Positions 56,202-64,000 of a stretch of 64,000 nt of DNA are shown piece after piece; positions within the stretch are counted from its first letter, which is position 1; every line of letters starts with the position of its first letter. The stretch comes from Heliocidaris erythrogramma (taxonomy: Eukaryota > Echinodermata > Echinoidea > Camarodonta > Echinometridae), in NCBI GenBank assembly GCA_025617745.1, contig CM046859.1, forward strand, positions 28,571,371-28,635,370, in the 5' to 3' direction. Below the pieces are notes generated by a model. That model searched no databases, was not told the DNA's origin, and saw nothing but the letters and a program-made list of their open reading frames with translations. A program made the translations under genes and the position numbers.

Positions 56202-56388
56202 TTTTTTTTTTTTTTTTAATTTGTAAACAAATTTTTAGGCATTTTACTCCCAGTGTTAAAGATCGTATACTCGATCTGTAATGAAAAACACAAGTCAGAG
56301 CATACGATCTTTAACACTGGGAGTAAAATGCCCAAAAATTTGTTTACAAATTAAAAAAAAAATTCCTCCCATCAAGCTTCTTCGTTTA
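56202..56388 (-). mobile_element. Hairpin element, second copy, with A-tail and 9-bp duplication
   Basis: Arms of about 50 bases around a short loop. ATAAATAAC flanks it (56193-56201 and 56389-56397). On the minus strand it starts TAAACGAAGAAGCTTGA like 17212-17368 and ends in a run of A (56202-56217 as T). Arm sequences differ from the other copy but still pair with each other. Confidence 0.75.
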
Positions 56389-56569
56389 ATAAATAACCTT
56401 TGTTTGTCATTGTAAGTTATTACCACGTCATGACAAGTATCATGGGCAGTTATTAATCTACAGTATCATATTTTCATTACTTTTGATTGGTCGATCATTA
56501 TCATGATTATGCTTGAAATTTATGTGGTGAAAGGATTCCATGGGAACTATGTTTGATCATTAAGTATTT

Positions 56570-56800
56570 TCACCTGATTCAGATTTTCAGATTCAGATTT
56601 TTTATTTCATTACACTTTCATTTTTCAAAGTACATGTATATAACAATATGTATTATGCAATCAACAATATTGACAATACAACTTAGTGCAGAAATGTTTT
56701 TGATCATTACAAGCAAAATAATGTGCATTAAAGTTTGAGTTGTAAGAAAAAAGTAACAGTAATGAAGACTACATTAGATTAATTTTATGAAAATGATAAT
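56570..56800 (-). mobile_element. Possible LINE 3'-end fragment
   Basis: A GATTCAGATTTTCAGATTCAG head on the plus strand corresponds to a CTGAAAATCTGAATC tail on the minus strand, a common LINE 3' terminus. No coding part remains. Confidence 0.35.
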
Positions 56801-56908
56801 GAAAACAGAGACCAGCATAGAAGCATAGCTTGTAACCTGTAATCGTGCAGTATTAATATTTGATTTTAGGTGTATTATTTTGTCCAGGGTTGAAGGTTAG
56901 AATTTGGT

Positions 56909-57128
56909 TTAACCCGTTGTCCACGGGAACCTGGGGATTTTTTCATCAAGTGTTTTGTCAGTGATATTTACAGACAAATTTGCTCTCATCCAATCAGATG
57001 CAAGGATTTCAGTAGCTTATAACAGTTGTCGGTAAAAATCACTGACAAAACGCTTGATGAAACGCTCCCGAGGTGGTCTCTTTATTTAAACTTATGGGAG
57101 TAAGAGAATTCATTAGCCAACGGGTTAA
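56909..57128. mobile_element. TTAA-flanked small element (piggyBac/Kolobok-like target)
   Basis: Ends TTAACCCGTTG and CAACGGGTTAA. If TTAA is the target, the ends start CCCGTTG, compatible with piggyBac-type elements. A 25-base inverted repeat (TTTCATCAAGTGTTTTGTC and complement) is nested inside at about 56940-57062. Confidence 0.6.
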
Positions 57129-57198
57129 TATGCGAATTCTCGAGGAGCTATTGTCACCCGTGTCATACAACCATACAGGGATTGAGATATTTTCAATA

Positions 57199-57588
57199 GA
57201 GTACCGAAGTGTGACGTCATCAAATTTTGATGTTTGTATTTCAGTATTTTTAGGACATATTTAGGTAGAGCATGATGGAAAACGTTCACACATCAAATTT
57301 GACATGAATCAGTTCATGGTGGCCCAAGTTATGGCTATATGAATATCTAATTAGCCCCATTGAAGTCAGTGTAAATTGGCCTGGTTCTTAACAGTTTAGA
57401 ACCAGGCCAATTTAACACTGACTTCAATGGGGCTAAGGAGGTATTCATGCGGCCATATCTTGGGGCCCAATGAGCCAATTGCCATAAAATTTGGGCTCTG
57501 GATGTTTTTCACCATGCTCCTTTGAGATATGGTATTAAAAAGTCAAAGTGAAAAAATAGCTTTTTGTGACGTCATCACTTCGGTACTC
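57199..57588. mobile_element. Palindromic MITE with GAGTACCGAAGTG ends, full copy
   Basis: TA flanks (57197-57198, 57589-57590). Relative of 43264-43583, in the opposite orientation and about 70 bases longer. Confidence 0.85.
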
Positions 57589-57634
57589 TATTATAGCGTT
57601 GAAGATCTTGGTCCCTTGGAGAATATAGAAATAT

Positions 57635-57945
57635 AGGCGTTTTGTAGTCGAGTGATTTAAACACTTTTATAGAGATACGAAGGTCAGGAGCTCGATCCCT
57701 CGGGCTTGAAAGGCGCTTATGTCCCTAAAAAGGCATTTCATCTTCATTGCTTTTATCCGGCCAGGTTTTAAACGTGGGTGTCCAGTAGGATGCAAAAGTA
57801 TCACTGTATAGATTGTTCAGGACTGAGAGCTTTTGTAAAATGGCGCCAAGCTGGAATGTTCTCCCAAGTAAAGAAGGTATTCCGATGCCCGGGGTAATAA
57901 TGTCAAAACTTGTATTAAAGCGCTCTATAAATTCAGAACAATGGC
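57635..57945 (+). mobile_element. tRNA-derived SINE
   Basis: The head has a tRNA-like box pair (GTAGTCGAGTGATTTAA and GGAGCTCGATCCC), then AAAAAGGCATTTCATCTTCATTGC and a tail containing AAAGCGCTCTATAAATTC. This order matches a SINE type widespread in deuterostomes (a GGCACTTTA-like body and a GCGCTATATAAA tail). No duplication was identified. Confidence 0.6.
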
Positions 57946-58820
57946 CATATTTTAATATAATAGAACAATGCTTTATTTTATATCATGAGATAAATTAAGG
58001 TAGCCTATATTATGTTATGGTTGACGTCGGTGGTGGTAATATCCTTGTAAAGAAAAAAAAGAAGAATTACAACCATGTGATGACTCGAAACAAACATCAA
58101 TCATTTACATTTGATTATTCGTCGTGGTTTTCTTAGTTGATAATCAAAACTATTTTACAGTGATCTTTGTCTTGAGATTACTGAGAGATATTTATGGCAC
58201 ACTTGGGAACGTATTAATTGCAAAGTCTTTTTTTTTTCTTTACTGGCCGAGTGTCGTAAAAGTGGTGAAAAAAGGTCCCGACTTGCTTATGTTATAATGG
58301 TAAATTAGTGGAGGACTTAGGGGGCACCACCGTCCCGCGCCTTTTTAAAATCCAAATTTACCATACTCAATCATGTTTTTGATATGTTGAGGAACATTTA
58401 ATTGAAATATTCTGTTTATGAGGACATATTCCTATGTTTGTTCCTTGTTTCACCGAAACGTTTCAATAACAGCAACCAAAAAACAAAACAAACAAAAAAC
58501 AACAACCCAAAAAAGTATATGGCTGTAATGATATAATATAACGAATCTCATTATATTGATTTCGATATCAGCAAAAATGATTAATTTGTAGCATGTAAAG
58601 AGAAACTAAAAAAATCTTATGATTTCAATGGTGTCCATCTAAAAATGTATTATCCAATAATTTGATGTGATAAAAACCCAGTTGTGTATTCGCTTTTGTC
58701 ATTTCGATTTAATGTGTTGTAGTGATAAAGTAACAAATTGAAGTCGCATAAATAATCAAAGTTGTGATTTATGTATATGTAATGTATATACAATGTAAAT
58801 GGAAATGAAGAATAATGGTT
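57946..58820. other. AT-rich spacer, no gene seen
   Basis: No gene or repeat recognised; it includes a purine-rich ACAAAAAACAA stretch at 58475-58505. Confidence 0.5.
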
Positions 58821-58889
58821 GCGTAACTTAAAGCAAAGTTCCCCAGAGCTGTCCCCCCTTTTTGAAATTTTTGCAAAGGCTGAAAAAAT

Positions 58890-58912
58890 GTCTCCGCTGG
58901 GAATCGAACCCG
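58890..58912 (-). pseudogene. Truncated tRNA-Arg 3' half
   Basis: GTCTCCGCTGGGAATCGAACC matches the 3' end of the tRNA gene at 59421-59491. About 60 bases of its 3' flank match too. It breaks off inside the T-arm, 19 bases before the MITE at 58931. Confidence 0.75.
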
Positions 58913-58930
58913 AAATATGTTATTTCCTTA

Positions 58931-59160
58931 CAATAGACCGCTTTGGTAATGTAGGTAAAGTTTATGCATACCTTTCAAACAAAGATTGTTCTTGACAAGC
59001 TGAAAGCTTGCCGGACATAGCAACAAATAATGTATGCAAACTGGATTCCAAGTATTGAGGCTCATTTATAAAAAGCAGGTTCATGGAATAGCTCGTCACA
59101 AGGTGCTCAGAGAATTTTATATGTGCATAAATTTGTATACATTACAGAAGCGGTCTATTG
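58931..59160. mobile_element. MITE with CAATAGACCGCTT ends
   Basis: TA flanks (58929-58930, 59161-59162); inverted ends CAATAGACCGCTTTGGTAATG and CAATAGACCGCTTCTGTAATG. Relatives at 44470 and 41997. Confidence 0.85.
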
Positions 59161-59285
59161 TATATGTATATTGATCTACATGGCCCATTAGCAGGACATT
59201 TATTGTCCTTTTCTCTGTTCATATGTCCACTTAATGTTCGAAATGTCCTGCTAAACCTAATTGTTGAGTGTCTCCCTAATACACT

Positions 59286-59324
59286 ATCCAGTAATATATA
59301 TATATATATATATATACATATATA
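59286..59324. repeat. TA/ATAC microsatellite
   Basis: Short (TA)n run. The small frames on both strands here come from it. Confidence 0.7.
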
Positions 59325-59420
59325 TTGTGAAAGAAATTGCGAGAATAACGTTGCGTAGCTCAATCAAAGTTCCCCAGAGTTGTCCTCCCTTTTTGAAATG
59401 TTTGTAAAGGCTGTAAAAAT

Positions 59421-59491
59421 GTCTCCGCCGGGAATCGAACCCGGGTCGTTGGCTTAGAACGCCAATGCCTTAACCACTAGACCACGGAGAC
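59421..59491 (-). tRNA. tRNA-Arg (anticodon UCU)
   Basis: 71 bases on the minus strand. Acceptor GTCTCCG/CGGAGAC pairs at all seven positions. D-stem GTCT/AGGC, anticodon stem TTGGC/GCCAA with loop GTTCTAA (anticodon TCT, decoding AGA), T-stem CCGGG/CCCGG with loop TTCGATT. A TTTTT terminator follows one base after the acceptor (59415-59419). Position 32 is G, which is unusual, but all stems pair. It looks functional. Confidence 0.88.
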
Positions 59492-59511
59492 GGGTTAGAC
59501 GGGTTATATAT

Positions 59512-59535
59512 GTGTGTGTGTGTGTGTGTGTGTGA
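59512..59535. repeat. GT microsatellite
   Basis: (GT)n of about 11 units just upstream (on the tRNA strand) of the tRNA-Arg gene. Confidence 0.8.
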
Positions 59536-59803
59536 CCTTACATAGAAAAACAAAAAAAAATAGTCTTGTGGGGTACAGAGAACAAAAGAGCACAATGATG
59601 GCCTTTATTCCGTCATGCTTGTGGAGTACAAAATACAATAGGAAAGTACTTGCGGGGTACAAAATACAATACGAGAAATGAATAGAGTTCCCCACAAGTC
59701 CATGTATGTGAATGTGTGTGCGTGTGTGTGTACATCTAACTACACATACATATATTTTGTGTATCGGATTCCATGTATAATTATGTAATCTCACCTTGAT
59801 AAG

Positions 59804-59972
59804 AGAAGCAACCAAAGCATATCAAGAAAGCTATTACCCAGAAGATTTTCTCAAGGAACAGAGACGTTTGGCTGAAGATGAGGGGAACGCCGTGGATAGT
59901 GGTATTGTCAAGGAAATTTGTGAACAGGTTCCAAAGAGACCGGCGGAGATTAAGGTTCTCTTCCTCAGCTAA
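59804..59972 (+). CDS. Possible terminal exon of an unrecognised gene
   Basis: A plus-strand frame without a start codon reads REATKAYQESYYPEDFLKEQ and on to PAEIKVLFLS before a TAA at 59970-59972. It is charged and non-repetitive, unlike the surrounding DNA. An AG at 59802-59803 could be an acceptor, though the preceding pyrimidine tract is weak. AATAAA follows at 59997-60002. Upstream exons are not found in the window, so this may be a last exon with distant partners or a stray processed fragment. I do not recognise the protein. Confidence 0.35.
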
Positions 59973-60109
59973 AGTCCTAAGCAGGACAAAACAAATAATA
60001 AAGAATGAAAAATGTCACTTATATATGGTACACCATTGAATTACTCCATAAACTCCTGGAGTCTGTGGAAATCCATTCTTATAGCAGTCATAATTATTAG
60101 GGATAACTT

Positions 60110-61492
60110 TTTTTTTTTAATATCTTTTATTGGTTTTCAAAAAATAAATTAATACATGAATCAGAACAATTAAACAAATAACAAAAATAACAATAACAAA
60201 AAAGGCAGCATTACCATGAAAAGTGGTAACTAATACAAGTAGTCTCCATTCGAGTCTAAAGAATATCTATTACACTATGAATTCAAAAAGAAGGCAGTCA
60301 CTCTGTCTCATGTTGGGTGTTATCTACATTATAACAAACATGACACATAAATGTACAACAGGGTATTTTTGTTTAAAGAGTTAAAGTACATATTACAAAG
60401 GTAACATAACTAAACATGGGTGTTGCATGTAATTGGCAGCAAGAAAATAAAGGGTGTCAGATGAACCATGAAACACCATCCACAGGTGGGCATGAACCTG
60501 ATGTCCATACACACTCTACCACAGGGGGAAAAAATTCCGAAATCATTAGTCTGTAATATATGTAACTACTCCTGTGGAAATAAGTAAGGAGAACTAAATC
60601 ACTCAGAGGGGCACCCTGTCCATACACGCCCATGGGTAGTGTCCCCTGGTAAGGTAATTTAAATTAATAAAAAATAGAGAGTGGAACAATATAATATGTT
60701 CAAATTTTAAATCTCCATTTCCGAAAATGAATAGGGAGTTTGTTCTTCTTTTTTGCAATACAGTATTCAAGTTCTCTATTGGCCGTAATATAGCATTTAA
60801 AACCTTCGAAGTTTGGTGGTTTGTTTTGGAATTTACATATATAAATATAATATTTGAGTAAAAGAAACAGATATGTAAGAAAATTATCAGAGGCACAACC
60901 GAAATTTTTTCAAATGTTGAGACATTTAGTGGTTTATGAGTTTTCTGAATAATAGTGCTAACAGTTTCATCCCATATGGGTTTAACAAGAGGACATTCAA
61001 CAAACAAGTGAATATAGGTTTCAGGGTCAGTCTTGCAAAATGAACAATTGGGGAGTCTTTTCTTTTAATTTTATATAGAAAGTCATTCAAACCTATAGCT
61101 CTATGAAATAACTTAAAATAGAAAGAGCGAATACGAGTACTTATAGTGCATTTAAAGTTATTCACATGAATCTTTTCCCAATCAGCTCCCTCAGGGCCTT
61201 GGAGGTCATTCCAAAATAAAATTTGTGTTTCTGGGTAACATGAATCTAGCATTGTACTGTATGCATATTTTGGAATTTTTTGAGTTTTCAAGAGCTTGGT
61301 TTTAATATCATAAAATATTTTGTCAGGGGTTAAGTCGGAAGTGACTAGCCAGTCATCTGGTATATTTTCAATAAAAAATTGTATTTGCGCCTGTCTTTTT
61401 TGCTAATATCATAATCAAGAATAAGTTCTTCAAAAAGTTTATAACCAGGGTGGGGAGGGTTGAGTAAATCACTGATATATACATTATTAGGG
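60110..61492 (-). mobile_element. 5'-truncated L1/Tx1-like LINE with 17-bp duplication
   Basis: Minus-strand ORF2 C-terminal part: ILFWNDLQGPEGADWEKI, RIRSFYFKLFHRAIGLNDFLYKIKRKDSP, then (after a frameshift at about 61040) a Cys/His zinc-knuckle region ending in LFVECPLVKPIWDE, typical of L1/Tx1-type ORF2 tails. The stop is near 60603, then a 3' UTR and an A-tail (60110-60119). ATTATTAGGGATAACTT is present at both ends (60093-60109 and 61493-61509). Confidence 0.85.
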
Positions 61493-61685
61493 ATAACTTC
61501 GTTTTGAAGTGTAAATCCTCGCTCAAAAATAGTGGAATCCACTCTCAGTCAAAAGGGTAATTCAGACTCCTACATTGGAGTAGATTCAACTCCAAAACGA
61601 ATCGATCCATCATATGACTCCTAAAAAAGTGGATTTAGATTTCTTGGTATAGGAGAGTAAGATATCCGATTCGTTTTATTGATCT

Positions 61686-62421
61686 AAGGCCCGGTCCCAC
61701 TGGCCGATGGACACAAAACGTATGCAAAAAGGACACAGCGGACGAGCAAAATTTCGGTGGTGGCTCCATCCGTTTTCATTCGCTCCAGAAATGGACAAAA
61801 TTGGCGAAAATTTGAGAAAACAGAACGGAAAAGAACGGACGTGGGTAGTATGTAGCGGGCATGTTAAACGGATGTTCATCGGAAGCCTAGCGGATGAAAG
61901 CGGATGGAAGTGGATGACATCGTAAATATACGAGATACATCCCAGATACAAACGCTTGGTCCGTTTTGAATACTTTATATACGAGATGCATACGCTTACA
62001 TCCTTTCTATTTCCGTGCTAATAACGATGTATAGGCGTTCCATGTACCTTATCTTTCCTCCCTCTTTCCGTTTTCAGCTGCAGCGGATGTGAGTTGCGAG
62101 GATGCCCAGAGGATGCAGAGAGGAAACAGCGGACGTTTAACGGATGATAACGGACATAGAACGTTTGTTGCTCGTATATGTCGCGGATTTACATCGTACA
62201 CGGCGGAAAGTTCATTCGTCATGTCCGTTCTAAAAGTTTTGTGCAGCTCAAAACTTTTTGCGCGGATGAAATCACAGTGGACGGATGCTCGATGGATAGA
62301 GCGTATGAAACACGTATGCAATGAGTACACAACGGATGCATAGCGTTTTCCAAACGGATGGCAAGATTTTTTTACGTTTTACATCCTCTTTGCATCCGTA
62401 AGTGCAGTGGGACCGGGCCTT
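61686..62421. mobile_element. Element with AAGGCCCGGTCCCACTG ends
   Basis: 17-base perfect inverted ends (61686-61702, 62405-62421). Many CGGATG/ACGGATG words in both orientations inside. No transposase. Target duplication unclear. Confidence 0.85.
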
Positions 62422-62429
62422 TATGCTTA

Positions 62430-63189
62430 GGTCAGACGGACATGTTACGGATGTCTGCGGATGCATCCGTAAAAAAAAATAATTTCACCGCAGAAATTGT
62501 TGAAAATCTGCGCAAAAAGCCAAAAAACCACGGTAGATACGCATGAGATACGGATGCAATACGCATGAAATACGCAAATCCTGCGGATGTTCTGCGGAAG
62601 ACACCCCTTTGGCGGATGTGCCACGCTAGTGTCACTTAAATTCTGCGCAAGATGCGGACTAGATACGGATGTTCTGCGGAAGATACGGAAGTCCTGCGCA
62701 CGATACGCATACGCACACGGATGTCGGCTTTCTCCTCGTCCGCAACATCCGCATATATACCGCGGCTTGTGGAGCATCACTTCAGTTGCGATTCGATCTT
62801 TGGAGAGAACACTACTACTACTACTACTACAGATTTTCAAAATTCACGCTGCGGATCTGCGTATGTCTGCGGATCCTGCGGATTAGGTTACGGATGGATA
62901 CGGACGTTTTACGCAAAAATACGCAAAGATACGGATCAATACGCATGATACGGAACAATACGCAAATTCTACCTAAATTCTGCGCAAAAGACCTTGCGCG
63001 GGAAATTTAAAATAATTTTGAGATTTTCAAAACTTTTTCGCGGAAGACCTCGATTCCTGCGCACTCCCACGGATTTTTACGGATGCACTTACGGATGATA
63101 CGCATGATACGGATTGCTGCGGATTTCTACGGATTTTTACGGATGCACATCCGCAGACATGCGTATCGCGCGTATCTGTCCGTCTGACC
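62430..63189. mobile_element. Element with GGTCAGACGGACA ends and CGGATG/ACGCAT repeats
   Basis: Ends GGTCAGACGGACA and complement, followed inside by matching TGTCTGCGGATG and GCATCCGTAAAAA blocks at both ends. The interior is dense in ACGGATG, ATACGCAT and TGCGGA words. An ACT triplet run lies at about 62812-62829. No transposase. It begins eight bases after the preceding element. Confidence 0.85.
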
Positions 63190-64000
63190 ATAGCATTACT
63201 GATAAGAAAATCGTCATTATCCTGACAATAAAGTTTGCAACTTGCATTGTGTTTGCGTATCTGCAGGAAATAGTCGTTGCAAAAGACGTCCTAAAACTGG
63301 GGAGTCAGTGGATTGCGGGGCATTGTAGGATGGAACAAAGTTTTGTTTAAATATCTTGAATTGAAAATGTAGATAGAACAACGGTTACTAATCAATGATT
63401 AAAAGATGAAACAAAAAGTGGTACATTTGGTCTGCAATTTTGAGGATGTTACAAATTGAATGCATTCTACAATGTTATTTTCTCTTACAACAGGGGATGG
63501 TCAGTAATTTGTCCCATTCTGCTCCGGATTGTAAGCGCGATGGGGTATGGCATTGTAATATATCTTTTGATTAGCATGGTTATATTACTTATGAAGACAA
63601 TTAACCATATCTAAATTGGTAGAACTACTTCTAAAATTCTACATCCTAGCCATTTGATTACAATAATAATATTCGTGTATTTTGATGACCACCATCAAAA
63701 ATACCCCATTGGAAACAAGATTATTATCCGCTTTTATGGGTTTCCAGTCTCTCTCTCTCTCTATATTTCTTTCCTCTGTCATACATGTCATGTTTTTATT
63801 TTTTTATTTTGTACATGAAGAATTAAATGAAATGAATTTAAATCAAACAATTGACATATCAACAGGTGGTAAATACTAAAAATAGCCAAATATCATGAAT
63901 ATGATTTTTATTTTTATACCACATTAATTTTAGTCATGTCTGAGAAGTAATATCAAATCTTATGTTACATTATGTTATCTTATATGATTGCTATACTATA
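63190..64000. other. AT-rich DNA, no gene seen
   Basis: A short CT run at 63750-63762 only. No element ends or coding frames recognised. Confidence 0.6.

Larger units (their letters stand above)
55200..56540. other. Decayed TRIM-unit flank after copy 4
   Basis: It carries the unit's spacer motifs (GATGTTCCCTTCTG-like strings, AATTATGAGGC), a GA tract at 55484-55615 and, at about 56405-56500, a second copy of the conserved 3' flank (GTCATTGTAAGTTATTACC, GATTGGTCGATCAT). The promoter and TRIM exons between these are missing. Confidence 0.6.

Noticed and set aside
62587-63010. Several frames within the CGGATG-rich element
   Set aside because: Overlapping frames on both strands from a repetitive element; no transposase motif.

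Overview
The window is eukaryotic, AT-rich, intron-bearing DNA from an animal. A tandem family of TRIM-type genes, Tc1/hAT/PIF-type elements, LINEs with PHD-endonuclease-RT architecture, a tRNA-derived SINE and frequent GA tracts and long G/C runs suggest a marine deuterostome, most likely a sea urchin or other echinoderm. That placement is inference; no species marker is present.

Layout. 1-4.15 kb: a 2.36 kb tandem duplication rich in TGACGTCA palindromes and CpG, each copy carrying a tRNA-like remnant. 4.3-9.5 kb: a GA-rich tandem repeat with a 2065 bp unit. 10.3-12.24 kb: a 5'-truncated LINE. 12.36-13.65 kb: two minisatellites (26 bp and about 175 bp units). 13.7-56.5 kb: a tandem array of TRIM units. 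Each unit has a GA tract, a kappaB-like site next to a TATA box, a short noncoding first exon, an intron of 1.4-1.9 kb and one coding exon (RING, two B-boxes, coiled coil, beta-propeller-like tail), followed by a conserved polyadenylation signal. 56.5-64 kb: small elements, a SINE, one complete tRNA-Arg gene, a possible terminal exon, a truncated L1/Tx1-like LINE and two adjacent terminal-inverted-repeat elements.

TRIM state. Copies at 45067 and 51755 are intact (605 and 604 codons). The copy at 23003 has one premature stop 66 codons from the end. The copy at 14544 has an in-frame stop and frameshift after the RING and no promoter. A decayed unit between copies 2 and 3 keeps only promoter and exon-1 remnants, another lies after copy 4, and an isolated 3'-end fragment sits at 16.6 kb.

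Mobile elements have hit the promoter or first-exon region of three of the four recognisable promoters; only the promoter of copy 4 (49690-49713) is free of insertions between the kappaB-like site and the splice donor. Because the units are paralogous, uninterrupted copies act as empty sites, and target duplications can be read directly for a hAT element, a PIF/Harbinger-type element, a TA-targeting hairpin MITE and an unusual hairpin element flanked by 9-13 bp duplications. Copy 4 of TRIM looks mosaic (copy-2-like with copy-3-like patches), as expected of gene conversion in an immune-type gene array.
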